Source: Lysobacter sp. Root76
Lineage (GTDB): Bacteria > Pseudomonadota > Gammaproteobacteria > Xanthomonadales > Xanthomonadaceae
NCBI RefSeq assembly: GCF_001428685.1
Contig: NZ_LMIK01000001.1
Coordinates: forward strand, 595,288 to 659,287
Direction of reading: 5' to 3'
Length of the DNA: 64,000 nt
This document shows, piece by piece, positions 39,368 to 48,938 of the stretch. The position numbers and the translations under genes are program-made. The notes below the pieces were generated by a model. The model ran no database searches and had not been told where the DNA came from. It saw only the letters and a program-made list of their open reading frames with translations. How positions within the stretch are numbered: position 1 is the stretch's first letter; each line of letters begins with the position of its first letter.

Positions 39368-40330
39368 TCAGCGGACCACGGGGGTGGCGCGGTAACGCTG
39401 CGCCAGCAGTGCCACGCGCTGCACGTAGCGCTGGGTTTCGCTGTAGGGCGGCACGCCCTTGTACTTGTCGACCGCGCCCTCGCCGGCGTTGTAACCCGCC
39501 GCGGCCAGGGTCAGATCGCCATTGAAACGCTTGAGCAGCCAGGCCAGGTACTGCACCCCGCCCTGGATGTTCTGGCCGGCGTCGAAGGCATTGGACACCC
39601 CGAACCGGCGCGCCGTGGCCGGCATCAGCTGCATCAGACCCTGGGCCCCGACCCGCGACAGGGCATTGGGGTTGTAGGCCGATTCGGCATGGATGATCGC
39701 GCGCACGATCGCCTCTTCGACCCCGTGCTGGCGCGCCGCGGCCGCGATCTCGTCGCGGAAGGCGTCCACGTTCAAGCGGATCGAGCCGAAATTGACCCCG
39801 GGCTGCGCCGAGCAGGCGTAGCAGGTCTCCATGAAGCTGTATTTGATCGTCCGCACCGCCGAGGCATTGGCCAGCCCCTTGGGCCGCTTGCTGGTGTAAT
39901 GGCGGACGCCGTCTTTTATATAGGAATAGACCTGGCCCTGGACCAGACGCGAGGCCGGCGCCGGGGGCGCGGCCGGCATCTGCACGGCCGCAGCCGGAGC
40001 CGCCATGGCCGGAGCGGTCGCGGCCGGAGCTGCGACGCCCGGCATGCCCATAAAGGTGGCTGGAGGATTGGAATGGATCGAGGCCGGCGAACCGGCGACC
40101 AGATTGGCCGGCGTCGCGCTGCCGGCGCCACCGGGCGCTCGCGCGGGCACGTAGGCCGAGGCCCGGCTGGGACGGTACTGGCTGACCACGGTGCACTTGG
40201 CCCCGGGCACGCGCTTGCTCACATAGCTGCGTTCGCCGCCCGCGCCGTCGCAACGGTAGACGGTGCCGGCCACGGCGGGCGCCATGGCCAACAGGCAGAT
40301 AGTTCCCAGCAGCAGTGAGCCCCCCCTCAT
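39368..40330 (-). CDS. Lytic transglycosylase (SLT family) with DUF4124-like N-terminus
   Basis: A 320-residue secreted protein. Signal peptide to AVAG (about 22), a DUF4124-like segment VYRCDGAGGERSYVSKR (24-40), an Ala/Pro-rich linker (about 60-128), a second short DUF4124-like unit YSYIKDGVRHYTSKRP (135-150), then the SLT domain (about 185-310). Catalytic Glu is at 216 in IIHAESAYNPNA; GAQGLMQLMPATARRFGV and AAAGYNAGEGAV are family motifs. It cleaves peptidoglycan glycan strands. Divergent from miaB. Confidence 0.93.
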   Translation of the reverse strand: MRGGSLLLGTICLLAMAPAVAGTVYRCDGAGGERSYVSKRVPGAKCTVVSQYRPSRASAYVPARAPGGAGSATPANLVAGSPASIHSNPPATFMGMPGVAAPAATAPAMAAPAAAVQMPAAPPAPASRLVQGQVYSYIKDGVRHYTSKRPKGLANASAVRTIKYSFMETCYACSAQPGVNFGSIRLNVDAFRDEIAAAARQHGVEEAIVRAIIHAESAYNPNALSRVGAQGLMQLMPATARRFGVSNAFDAGQNIQGGVQYLAWLLKRFNGDLTLAAAGYNAGEGAVDKYKGVPPYSETQRYVQRVALLAQRYRATPVVR

Positions 40331-40469
40331 CCGGCGAGTGTCCCCTTTCGCGCTTAAGTTGCCAAGTCTTTGATTCGAAAACGTGACGGCCGCCCGCGAC
40401 CGGCCTACGGGCGCTAAACTGGCGCCCCTTTCCGGCGCGGATTAACCGCCGCCCTCCCCGGACTACGCC

Positions 40470-41915
40470 ATGACCGACACCGCCCTGCCCGCCGCGCCCG
40501 AAGCCGGCGCGGCGCCCGCCCTCCCGGGCAACCCCGTCGCAGCCTGCGCTCCGACGAAAAAACTGTTCATCGAGACCCACGGCTGCCAGATGAACGAGTA
40601 CGACTCGGCCAAGATGGCCGACGTGCTCGCCGCCAGCGAAGGCCTGGAGCTCACCACCGACGCGGCCGAGGCCGACGTCATCCTGATCAACACCTGCTCG
40701 ATCCGCGAGAAGGCCCAGGAAAAGGTGTTCAGCCAGCTCGGGCGCTGGAAGCAGCACAAGCAGGGCGACCGCCCGGTCATCATCGGCGTCGGCGGCTGCG
40801 TCGCCTCGCAGGAAGGCGAGGCCATCGTCAAGCGCGCGCCTTACGTCGACCTGGTGTTCGGCCCGCAGACCCTGCACCGCCTGCCCGAGCTGATCGCCGC
40901 CAAGCGCGCCACCGGCAAGCCGCAGGTCGACATCAGCTTCCCCGAGATCGAAAAGTTCGACCGCATGCCCGAGCCGCGCGCCGAAGGCCCCAGCGCCTTC
41001 GTCTCGATCATGGAAGGCTGCAGCAAGTACTGCTCGTTCTGCGTGGTGCCCTACACCCGCGGCGAGGAAGTCAGCCGCCCGTTCGAGGATGTGCTGGTCG
41101 AGGTCGCCCAACTCGCCGCCCAGGGCGTGCGCGAGGTCAATCTGCTGGGCCAGAACGTCAATGCCTACCGCGGCCCGTACGGCGAAGAAGGCCCGGACGG
41201 AGAGCCGCTCGTCGCGGACCTGGGCCTGCTGATCCGCACCATCGCCGAGATCGACGGCATCGACCGCATCCGCTTCACCACCTCGCACCCACTGGAGTTC
41301 AGCGACTCGCTGGTCGAGGCCTACCGCGACGTGCCGCAGCTGGCGAACTACCTGCACCTGCCGGTCCAGGCCGGCAGCGATCGGGTACTGGCGGCGATGA
41401 AGCGCGGCTACACCGCGCTGGAGTTCAAGCAGAAGATCCGCAAGCTGCGCGCCGTGCGCCCGGACATCTCGATCTCGTCGGACTTCATCGTCGGCTTCCC
41501 CGGCGAAACCGAGGCCGATTTCGAGAAGACCATGAAGCTGATCGAGGACGTCGGCTTCGACCAATCGTTCTCCTTCATCTACTCGCGCCGCCCCGGCACG
41601 CCCGCCGCCGACCTCGAGGACGCAGTCAGCGACGCCGAGAAGCACGCGCGCCTGTCGCGCCTGCAGGCGACCATCAACGCCAACGCGATGCGGATCTCCG
41701 AATCCATGGTCGGCAGCGTCCAGACCGTGCTGGTCGAAGGCCCCTCGCGCAAGGATCCGAACGAACTCACCGGCAAGACCGAGAACATGCGCTCGGTGAA
41801 CTTCCCCGCGCCGAAGCGCCTGATCGGCCAGTTCGTCGACGTGGTCATCACCGAGGCTCTGTCCAACTCCCTGCGCGGCCGCGTACTGACCGACCAGACC
41901 CTCGACGCCGCCTGA
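40470..41915 (+). CDS. miaB: tRNA (N6-isopentenyl adenosine(37)-C2)-methylthiotransferase
   Basis: A 481-residue radical-SAM enzyme (E. coli 474). MTTase domain with auxiliary cluster Cys in [27 protein letters not shown] and [11 protein letters not shown]; radical SAM motif [12 protein letters not shown] (CxxxCxxC); TRAM domain at the C-terminus ([26 protein letters not shown]). It adds the 2-methylthio group at A37 of UNN-reading tRNAs. In many relatives phoH-ybeY-corC follow directly; here 8.6 kb intervenes. Confidence 0.97.
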   Translation: MTDTALPAAPEAGAAPALPGNPVAACAPTKKLFIETHGCQMNEYDSAKMADVLAASEGLELTTDAAEADVILINTCSIREKAQEKVFSQLGRWKQHKQGDRPVIIGVGGCVASQEGEAIVKRAPYVDLVFGPQTLHRLPELIAAKRATGKPQVDISFPEIEKFDRMPEPRAEGPSAFVSIMEGCSKYCSFCVVPYTRGEEVSRPFEDVLVEVAQLAAQGVREVNLLGQNVNAYRGPYGEEGPDGEPLVADLGLLIRTIAEIDGIDRIRFTTSHPLEFSDSLVEAYRDVPQLANYLHLPVQAGSDRVLAAMKRGYTALEFKQKIRKLRAVRPDISISSDFIVGFPGETEADFEKTMKLIEDVGFDQSFSFIYSRRPGTPAADLEDAVSDAEKHARLSRLQATINANAMRISESMVGSVQTVLVEGPSRKDPNELTGKTENMRSVNFPAPKRLIGQFVDVVITEALSNSLRGRVLTDQTLDAA

Positions 41916-41933
41916 CCTGGAGAGCCGCTCCGC

Positions 41934-42431
41934 ATGGACCGCGACTTCAACATCCGCGAGATCGGCCCGGACGAGTTCGAACGGATCTGGCCGATCTTCC
42001 ACGAAGTGCTGGCGCGCGGCGAAAGCTACAACTACCCGGCCGAGCTGTCGCTGGAACACGCGCGGGAGATGTGGACGGCCCCGCCCTACCGCTGCTTCAT
42101 CGCCGAGGGCGACGACGGCGAAACCCTGGGCGGCTACAAGCTCGGCCCCAACTATGCCGGCCGCGGCGACCACGTCGCCAACGCCAGCTATATGGTCGCC
42201 GAGCGTTGCTGGGGCCAGGGCGTCGGCGCGGCGTTATGCAGGCACTCGCTGGTGCAGGCGCAGCAAGCCGGTTTCGTAGCGATGCAGTTCAACTACGTGG
42301 TCAGCACCAATGCGGCCGCGGTGCACCTGTGGCTCAAGCACGGTTTCCAGATCGTGGGCCAGATCCCCGGCGCGTTCCGCCACGTCAGCCTGGGCCTGGT
42401 CGACGTGTACGTGATGCACCGGATGCTGTGA
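41934..42431 (+). CDS. GNAT family N-acetyltransferase
   Basis: A 165-residue acetyltransferase. The acetyl-CoA-binding motif A is in YMVAERCWGQGVGAALCRHSLVQA (Q/RxxGxG/A), and FNYVVSTNAAAVHLWLKHGFQIVGQIP is motif B. It resembles the YhhY/L-amino-acid-type GNATs, but the substrate is unknown. 18 bases after miaB with a shared strand, so likely co-transcribed. Confidence 0.9.
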   Translation: MDRDFNIREIGPDEFERIWPIFHEVLARGESYNYPAELSLEHAREMWTAPPYRCFIAEGDDGETLGGYKLGPNYAGRGDHVANASYMVAERCWGQGVGAALCRHSLVQAQQAGFVAMQFNYVVSTNAAAVHLWLKHGFQIVGQIPGAFRHVSLGLVDVYVMHRML

Positions 42432-42446
42432 GGCGCGGGCTGCAGG

Positions 42447-43841
42447 CTAGGCCATGAAGCCCAGGTCGCGCGTGGGGAAGTTGCGCAGGTTCGGGAAGAT
42501 CAGGTCCAGCTCGGTCTCGCCCACCCCGAACCAGCGCGCCAGGGTCGCTGCGTACTGATCGACCGAAGTGGTCGGGATGATCTGGCCCCAGCCGGCGTCG
42601 TCGGGGCCGTCGTTCTGCAGCGTCGGCATGGTGCCGACGAAGCGCCCGCCGCGGACCGCGCCGCCGACCGCGAAATGGTGGCTGCCCCAGCCGTGGTCGG
42701 AGCCGTCGCCGTTGGACGACAGGGTGCGCCCGAAGTCCGAGGCGGTGAACGCGGTGACGTTGTTGGCCACTCCCAGTTCCACCGTGGACTGATGGAACGC
42801 GGTCATCGCCTGCGACAGCCCCGACAACAGCGCCGGCTGCTCGTCCAACAAGCGGTCGTGGTGGTCGAAGCCGCCCATCGACACGAAGTACACCTGCCGC
42901 TTCAGCCCCAGCACCCCGCGCACCTTGATCAGGCGCGCGACCATCTTCAGCTGCCGCCCCAAGTCGTTGTCGGGGAACGCCGTGGTCAGCGGCGCCGATG
43001 TCTCCAGCGCGGTGGACACGGCCTCCGCATTCTCGCGCGCACGCCGGACCGCGTCCGCGTAGCTGCGTTCGAACACGTGCGTCTGGGTGCCCTGCTGCAT
43101 CAGCGCCAGCATCGCCTCCCGGGTGTCGCCGTCCCATTCGAAATAACTGAACCTGCGCGGGCCGTCGCTGCCGATCACGTACTGGCTGCCGCTCTGGCCG
43201 CGATGCAGGATGCTCTCGAAGTTCAAGGCGACGTTCATCGGAATGAAAGCGCCGGGGTTGGCATCGTGCAGCAGATCGGCGATGCGGCCGCCCCAGCCCA
43301 GGCCGCTGCCGTCGTTGGCGCGCGAGACCTGCCAGTACGACTGCTGGTCGTTATGCGAGAACAGCTGCGGCGGTACCTCGGCCCCGCCGCTCTGGTACTG
43401 CGCCTTCGTCACCGGCCGTATCAGGGTGCCGACGTTGCCCAGGATCGCGGCCTTGCCTGTGTTGAACAGGCCTTGCAGGCCGCTCATGCCGATGCTGTCG
43501 TCGCCGCCGGTCGAAACCTGCAGGCCGTAGTCGGCGCCGTCGGACGCGCCGCCGCCGGCCTGCGGAGTGAGCGCCAGCAGCCGCGCCTGCGGCACCGCCA
43601 GGGTCGCGCGCGCGGCCGCGTAGCGCTGGTAGTGCAGATTGCTGCGCGGTATCACCATGTTCAGGCCGTCGTTGCCGCCGAACAGGAATACGCACACCAG
43701 CGCCTTGTAGTCGGAGAACGCATTGGGGCCGTAGGCGCGCGTCGCCGACTCCAGCATCCGCAGGTTGCCGCGCGCCGAATACAGGCCGGCGCCGCCCAGG
43801 CCGGCGAGAATGGCGCGGCTCAGGAACTCACGACGCCTCAT
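42447..43841 (-). CDS. DUF1501 domain protein (Tat-exported)
   Basis: A 464-residue protein with Tat-like signal MRRREFLSRAILAGLGGAGLY. Features include VCVFLFGGNDGLNMVIP near the N-terminus and TSDFGRTLSSNGDGSDHGWGSHHFAVG toward the end, the DUF1501 (sulfatase-like) hallmarks. Function unknown. Downstream of a DUF1800 gene by 18 bases, the standing pair of these families. Confidence 0.92.
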   Translation of the reverse strand: MRRREFLSRAILAGLGGAGLYSARGNLRMLESATRAYGPNAFSDYKALVCVFLFGGNDGLNMVIPRSNLHYQRYAAARATLAVPQARLLALTPQAGGGASDGADYGLQVSTGGDDSIGMSGLQGLFNTGKAAILGNVGTLIRPVTKAQYQSGGAEVPPQLFSHNDQQSYWQVSRANDGSGLGWGGRIADLLHDANPGAFIPMNVALNFESILHRGQSGSQYVIGSDGPRRFSYFEWDGDTREAMLALMQQGTQTHVFERSYADAVRRARENAEAVSTALETSAPLTTAFPDNDLGRQLKMVARLIKVRGVLGLKRQVYFVSMGGFDHHDRLLDEQPALLSGLSQAMTAFHQSTVELGVANNVTAFTASDFGRTLSSNGDGSDHGWGSHHFAVGGAVRGGRFVGTMPTLQNDGPDDAGWGQIIPTTSVDQYAATLARWFGVGETELDLIFPNLRNFPTRDLGFMA

Positions 43842-43859
43842 GACCGTCTCCTCGTGTAT

Positions 43860-45659
43860 TCATTTCTGCACCACGTATTCGGGCGAGTTGACGATGATGT
43901 ACAGCGCTTCCTGGACCCGCGCGCGACGCTCTTCCTCGCTGTCGGCCGGCATGCCGTTCAAGCGCTGCAGCAGCACGTTGCGCATCCGCGCCGACATCTG
44001 ACCCGACAGGAACAAGGTGTTGTAGCGCTGGATCAGGTCGGCCGGACGCACCGCATAGGGCAACTCGTCGGTCAGATCGATCGCGACCTCGTGCTCGTCC
44101 AGGTCCGGCGCGCCGACGTAGACCTCGTAGATCTTGGCGCCCAGATAGCCCTCGGTGCCCGGCAGCATGAAGTCCGTCGCCAGCTGCAGCTCCGGCGCGG
44201 CCAGGCCCAGCTGCGCGGGCTCGCCGATCGGCGAATAGCTCGGGCTGAAGAAGTTGAACACCGACGGCGAGGACAGCGGGGCCTGACCCATGCCGTAGCC
44301 GATGGTCCAGAACTCGTCCATGAAGCCCGACTGCGAACGCGCCTTCATCGCGCGCCAGACATGGGTCAGGCGCAGCAAGGGCTCGCGCACCTTGCCGAAA
44401 TTGGCCGGACGGTAGGCCGCTTCGCGCGCCTCCGGGTCCAGCAGCACGGCAGTGACCACCGCCTTCATGTCGCCGCGCACGCCCTGGCCGTTGTCGTTGA
44501 AGCGCGCCGCCACGCGCGCGACGTAGGACGGGCTGGGGTTGCTCGTCACCAGTCGCTGGATCAGCTGCCGGCCGATGTAGGGCCCGACGTTGGGGTGGTA
44601 GAAGATGTTGTCCAGCGCAGCGCGCAGATCCGACGGACCGTCGCCGCCGGCCGGCAGCACGCCGCCGGGCAGCGCCACGCCCGGATATACCAGCAATTGC
44701 TTGGCCTGCGCCGACGCATGGTAGGCCGCGTGGTTCTGCATCGGCCGCACCCAAGCCGGCGCGTCGGAATCGTAGAAGTAGCAATCGAACTGGCCGCAGC
44801 CGTTGAAGGTCCATCCGGTAAATACGTGCGCGAACCCCTTCACCGTTTCCTGGCCGTAGGTCGGCACCTTGGCGCCGTTCTCCAGGATCGGGCTGCCGTC
44901 GGGATTCAGCCGCACCAGGCCGACGCTGAACAACTGCAGCACTTCGCGCGCGTAGTTCTCGTCGGGGCGGATGTTGCGCGCCGGGTCCGGCTTCTGGTTC
45001 TGCATCATCGACAGGTAGATGCCCATCGCCGGGTGCAGGGTCACGTCCTCGAGCAATTTGCGGAAGTTGCCGAAGGCGCCGCGCGCCAAGGTGTCGTAGT
45101 AGTCGGTGACCCCGTGCGGGGCGTTGCCGAGCAGGTCCGAGTTGGCGTCGGACAGCACGAAGATTTCGCTGAGCGCGAACGCCACGCGCTGGCGCAGCTG
45201 GTCGCGGTGCATGAGTTGCGGATCGAACGGGTCGCGGCCGCCGATGGCGTGCAGGAACCACGCGTCCATGCGCCATTCGCGTCGCATCTCGCCGCCGGAC
45301 ACGGCGCTGGCGGCGTTGAGGAAGCGCAACTGCGAGGACATCGGTAGCGCGACCTGCTCGTCGATCCAGCCGCTGTAGCCCAGTCGCTCGACCCGGGCCA
45401 TGTCCTCCCAGGTCGGACCGAAGGTCGCCTGGGCCAGGAAGCGTGCGGCCGCCGCGTCGTCGTCGACCACCGGCAAGGCCGGCAGCGGTCCGGACTTAGG
45501 CGGCGCCGGCTTGGCCGCGGTAGCGACGGCGCCCGATGCCGGCGGCGGCGGCACGCGCAGCCAGCGATCCGGCACGAACACCAACCCCAACACCAGCAGG
45601 AACAGCAGCACGCGCGACCAATGAGTCGCCCATGCCGCACGCAATGCCATCCATCTCAT
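43860..45659 (-). CDS. DUF1800 domain protein
   Basis: A 599-residue protein with an N-terminal hydrophobic segment (LLFLLVLGLVFVP). DUF1800 signatures: AARFLAQATFGPTWEDMARV, DNYAREVLQLFSVGLVRLNPDG, VFTGWTFNG and ELATDFMLPG-like LATDFMLPGTEGY. Envelope-associated, function unknown. First gene of the DUF1800-DUF1501 pair. Confidence 0.92.
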   Translation of the reverse strand: MRWMALRAAWATHWSRVLLFLLVLGLVFVPDRWLRVPPPPASGAVATAAKPAPPKSGPLPALPVVDDDAAAARFLAQATFGPTWEDMARVERLGYSGWIDEQVALPMSSQLRFLNAASAVSGGEMRREWRMDAWFLHAIGGRDPFDPQLMHRDQLRQRVAFALSEIFVLSDANSDLLGNAPHGVTDYYDTLARGAFGNFRKLLEDVTLHPAMGIYLSMMQNQKPDPARNIRPDENYAREVLQLFSVGLVRLNPDGSPILENGAKVPTYGQETVKGFAHVFTGWTFNGCGQFDCYFYDSDAPAWVRPMQNHAAYHASAQAKQLLVYPGVALPGGVLPAGGDGPSDLRAALDNIFYHPNVGPYIGRQLIQRLVTSNPSPSYVARVAARFNDNGQGVRGDMKAVVTAVLLDPEAREAAYRPANFGKVREPLLRLTHVWRAMKARSQSGFMDEFWTIGYGMGQAPLSSPSVFNFFSPSYSPIGEPAQLGLAAPELQLATDFMLPGTEGYLGAKIYEVYVGAPDLDEHEVAIDLTDELPYAVRPADLIQRYNTLFLSGQMSARMRNVLLQRLNGMPADSEEERRARVQEALYIIVNSPEYVVQK

Positions 45660-45784
45660 GCCGCCCCCGACTGGCTGAACGGACGCGATGCTAACGCGAC
45701 GGCATATTCGGATTCATGACTACACGCACAGTAATCGATGCGGCCTGCGCCGGATCGGTCTTGACCGCCGGTTCGGGCGCGACT

Positions 45785-46900
45785 TCAGTCCAGGCGTTTG
45801 CGGAAGCGCAGGATCGCCAAGCTCATCATCACCGTGATGAAGACCAGCAGCGCCAGCACATCGGGCCACAACTCCCACAGGTTCGCGCCGCGCAGCATCA
45901 CCCCGCGGATCAGGCGCAGGAAATGGGTCAGCGGCAGCACCTCGGCCAGCCACTGCACGACCTTGGGCATGCCCGCGAAGGGGAACATGAAACCCGACAG
46001 CAGGATCGACGGCAGGAACACGAAGAACGTCATCTGCATGGCCTGGAACTGCGACTGCGCCTTGGTCGAGATCAGCAGGCCCAGGCTCAGATTGGCGACG
46101 ATCAGCAGGACCGCGGCACCGTACACCTCGAACACGTTGCCGCGGATCGGCACGTCGAACAGCCACAGGCCCAGCAGCAGCACCAGAGTGGTCTGGATGA
46201 AGCCGATGCCCGCGTAAGGCAGGACCTTGCCGACCATCAGCTCGCTGCGGCTCAGCGGCGTGGCGATCAACAGCTCCATGTTGCCGCGCTCGCGTTCGCG
46301 CACCACCGCCACCGCGGTGAACATCACCATGGTCATGGTCAGGATGATGCCGATCAGGCCGGGGACGATGTTTACCGCCGAACGCCGCTCGGGGTTGTAG
46401 AACGCGACCACGGCGATCTGGCCGCCGCCCTGCCCTGGACCGGCGCGCAGCGGACGGTCGTTGCTGGTCGGGGTCGCGTTCAAGGGCAACTGCGCCAACT
46501 GAGCGGCCGCGGCCTGGACCGTGGTATCGCTGCCGTCCACCAGCACCTGCACCGACTCGCGCCCCTCGTAACGGCGGCGCTCGAAGTCGGGCGGAATCAC
46601 CACGCCGATGCTGATCTCGCCGCGACGCAGGCGCTGCATCAGCTCCTCCGGCGTGCGCGCGGCGACCGCCGGGTCGATCACGCCGGTGGCGACCATGTCC
46701 ATCACCAAGGCGCGCGAGGCCGAAGTATTGGCCTGGTCGGCGACGCCGGTCTGCAGGCCGCGCAGATTGAGATTGATCGCGTAACCGAACAGCACCAACT
46801 GCATCACCGGGATCCCGACGATCATCGCCAGGGTGACCCGGTCGCGGCGCATCTGCCGCAGTTCCTTCAACACGATCGCGAACAGTCTGCGCATGTTCAT
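45785..46900 (-). CDS. ABC-2 type exporter permease
   Basis: A 371-residue permease. One N-terminal TM (LAMIVGIPVMQLVLFGYAINL), a long periplasmic loop (about 45-175), then five TM segments with the ABC-2 signature REREREGNMELLIATPLSRSELMVGK. It resembles YbhS/YbhR/YhhJ, single-permease-type (homodimer) here. Its ATG overlaps the ATPase stop by 4 bases. Confidence 0.93.
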   Translation of the reverse strand: MNMRRLFAIVLKELRQMRRDRVTLAMIVGIPVMQLVLFGYAINLNLRGLQTGVADQANTSASRALVMDMVATGVIDPAVAARTPEELMQRLRRGEISIGVVIPPDFERRRYEGRESVQVLVDGSDTTVQAAAAQLAQLPLNATPTSNDRPLRAGPGQGGGQIAVVAFYNPERRSAVNIVPGLIGIILTMTMVMFTAVAVVRERERGNMELLIATPLSRSELMVGKVLPYAGIGFIQTTLVLLLGLWLFDVPIRGNVFEVYGAAVLLIVANLSLGLLISTKAQSQFQAMQMTFFVFLPSILLSGFMFPFAGMPKVVQWLAEVLPLTHFLRLIRGVMLRGANLWELWPDVLALLVFITVMMSLAILRFRKRLD

Positions 46901-47889
46901 GCGGCACGCTCCGCGGGCGGGTCCTCGTCCCGGCCCTGGGTGGCCGAAACGAACACGTCTTCAAGGTTGGGATGCGAGGGTTCGACCTGGGCCTCGATGC
47001 CGGCCTGGGCCAGCACGCCGCGCAGGCGCGCGGCGGTGTCGCCGTCGCGATCGGTGAGCACGCGCAGGCTGTTGCCGATCTGGGCGACGCTGAGCACCCC
47101 GGGCACCGCGACCAGCGCCTTCTGCGCGCGACGCGGCTGCGGCGCCAGCACTTCCACCGTGCGTCCGGCCAGTTCGTCGGTGAGTTCCTGCGGGGTGCCA
47201 TCGGCCACCAGCACGCCGCGGTCGAGGATCGCGATGCGGTGGCAGCGCTCGGCTTCGTCCATGTAGTGGGTAGACACCAGCAGAGTGGTGCCGGCATCGG
47301 CGAGGTCGAACAACTTCTCCCAGAAGTCGCGGCGCGATTCCGGATCGACCGCACTGGTGGGTTCGTCCAGGAACAGCAGTTCGGGCTTCTGGATCACCGC
47401 GCCGGCCAGGGCCAGGCGCTGCTTCTGGCCGCCGCTCATGGTTCCGGCCAACTGCTTCTGCCGGTCCTGGAAATGGTATTGCTCGACCAGTTCGTCGATG
47501 CGGCGACGCGCTTCGCTGCGCGGGATGTCCTGCACCGCGGCCAGGAACTCCAGGTTCTCGCGCACGGTGAGGTCCTCGAACAGCGAGAACTTCTGGGTCA
47601 TGTAGCCGATGCGCTTGCGCAGCGCCTCGGCCTGTTCCGGGATGCGCAGCCCCAGCACCTCGATGTCGCCGGCGGTGGGCGTGAGCAGGCCGCACAGCAT
47701 GCGGATGGTGGTCGACTTGCCCGAGCCGTTCGGACCCAGGAAGCCGTAGACGTGCGCGCGCGGCACGGTCAGATCGACCTTGTCGACCGCGGTCAGCGCG
47801 CCGAATTTCTTGGTCAGGCCGCGGGCGCGGATGGCCGGTTCGTCGGCGCCGGCACCGCGCGCGAGCGTGGAATCGGCGGCGGCGTTCAT
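46897..47889 (-). CDS. ABC exporter ATP-binding protein
   Basis: A 330-residue ATPase. Walker A GPNGSGKSTT (about 53-62), signature MSGGQKQRLALA, Walker B ELLFLDEPTSAVDP, H-loop VSTHYMDEAERC. A C-terminal DUF4162-like region (VEVLAPQPRRAQKAL onward) follows. It powers the adjacent ABC-2 permease. ATGA-type overlaps with both neighbours suggest translational coupling. Confidence 0.95.
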   Translation of the reverse strand: MNAAADSTLARGAGADEPAIRARGLTKKFGALTAVDKVDLTVPRAHVYGFLGPNGSGKSTTIRMLCGLLTPTAGDIEVLGLRIPEQAEALRKRIGYMTQKFSLFEDLTVRENLEFLAAVQDIPRSEARRRIDELVEQYHFQDRQKQLAGTMSGGQKQRLALAGAVIQKPELLFLDEPTSAVDPESRRDFWEKLFDLADAGTTLLVSTHYMDEAERCHRIAILDRGVLVADGTPQELTDELAGRTVEVLAPQPRRAQKALVAVPGVLSVAQIGNSLRVLTDRDGDTAARLRGVLAQAGIEAQVEPSHPNLEDVFVSATQGRDEDPPAERAA

Positions 47890-48896
47890 GGCCGGCTCTC
47901 GCTCGCTTTGGTCGCTTCGGAACTGCTCCCGTCGGAGCCGCTCTCGTCGAACTCGACCCGCACCGGCAGGCCGGCCGGCAGTTGCGCGGCGTCGCGGCCG
48001 GTCAGCTCGACCTCGGCCAGGTAGCTCAGGCGCGCGGCGTCTTCGCCGATCAGGGCGTAATAGGGAGTGAAGTTCGGATCGCTACGGATCGCGCGCACGC
48101 GTCCGCTCATGGCCTGCTCGCGGCCGTCGATGTAGACGCGTGCCGTTTGACCGATGCGGACCTTGGCGCGGATCGGCTCGGGCACGTAGACGCGTGCGTA
48201 AGGCGCGGCGCCGACCAGCATCACCGCCAGCGGCGCGCCCACCGGCGCTTGGTCGCCGAGCTTGTACGGCAGGCTGTCGACCACGCCGGCGCGCGGCGCG
48301 ACCACGTCCAGTTTCTGCAAGGTCACCGCCTGCGCGGCGGCCTGCGCCTGCGCGGCGGCGAGCGCCGACTCGCCCTGTGCGAGTCGTTCGCTGCGGGTAC
48401 CATGCTCGAGTTCCAGCAACGCCGCCTGCGCCGCGCGCACCTGCGCTTCGGCATTGCCGGCGGCGGCGCGGGCGCGGTCGACGTCGGATGCGGCGACCAG
48501 CTTCTGCCGGCCCAGCGGCTGCAAGCGCGTGTAGTAGGCGCGAGCGTCTGCGGCCTGCGCCTGGGCCGCACTCAGGTTGGCCCGTGCCTGCGCGATCGCT
48601 TCGCTGCGCGGCCCGGCCTGCAGTTCGGCCAGGGAATCGCCGGCCTGGCGCGCCTGTGCCTGCAGCGCGTTGAGCTGCGATTGGGTGCGGCTGAGCTCCA
48701 ACTGCAGCAGCGACGCACCGGCCGCGACGCGCTGGCCCTCACGCACGTCGATGCGCACGACCCGTTCCGCCGCCGGCGCCGGCAGGGTGATGCGATCCCA
48801 TTCCAGCGTGCCCAGCGCCTGCGGGCGATCGTCGCCGCAAGCGGACAACGCGAGCGCCAGCAGCAGCGGCACGGCCCAGCGGGATTTCGGTTTCAT
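47886..48896 (-). CDS. HlyD/MFP family periplasmic adaptor lipoprotein
   Basis: A 336-residue adaptor. The start MKPKSRWAVPLLLALALSACG has a lipobox LSAC (Cys 20). Order: beta-barrel/lipoyl halves around VVRIDVREGQRVAAGASLLQLE, a long alpha hairpin (about 70-190, Ala/Gln-rich), the second lipoyl half VVAPRAGVVDSLPYKLGDQAPVG. It looks like YbhG/EmrA-type adaptors that join an ABC-2 pump to an outer-membrane channel (none in window). I start at the ATG with GGAG 7 bases upstream; an upstream ATG inside a palindrome is less likely. Confidence 0.93.
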   Translation of the reverse strand: MKPKSRWAVPLLLALALSACGDDRPQALGTLEWDRITLPAPAAERVVRIDVREGQRVAAGASLLQLELSRTQSQLNALQAQARQAGDSLAELQAGPRSEAIAQARANLSAAQAQAADARAYYTRLQPLGRQKLVAASDVDRARAAAGNAEAQVRAAQAALLELEHGTRSERLAQGESALAAAQAQAAAQAVTLQKLDVVAPRAGVVDSLPYKLGDQAPVGAPLAVMLVGAAPYARVYVPEPIRAKVRIGQTARVYIDGREQAMSGRVRAIRSDPNFTPYYALIGEDAARLSYLAEVELTGRDAAQLPAGLPVRVEFDESGSDGSSSEATKASESRP

Positions 48897-48913
48897 CGGA
48901 TCGCTCCGGTAGG

Positions 48914-48927
48914 CATGAACGTTCATG
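48914..48927. promoter_or_regulatory. Perfect 14-bp palindrome between tetR and the adaptor gene
   Basis: CATGAACGTTCATG, in the 42-base gap between the tetR stop and the adaptor ATG. Could be a repressor operator for an internal promoter, though no -10/-35 is visible there. Confidence 0.4.
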
Positions 48928-48938
48928 GGCTCAAGGCC

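Noticed and set aside
39162-42173. 1,003-codon minus-strand frame spanning the SLT gene and antisense to miaB
   Set aside because: It crosses two real genes in other frames and the composition is that of antisense DNA.
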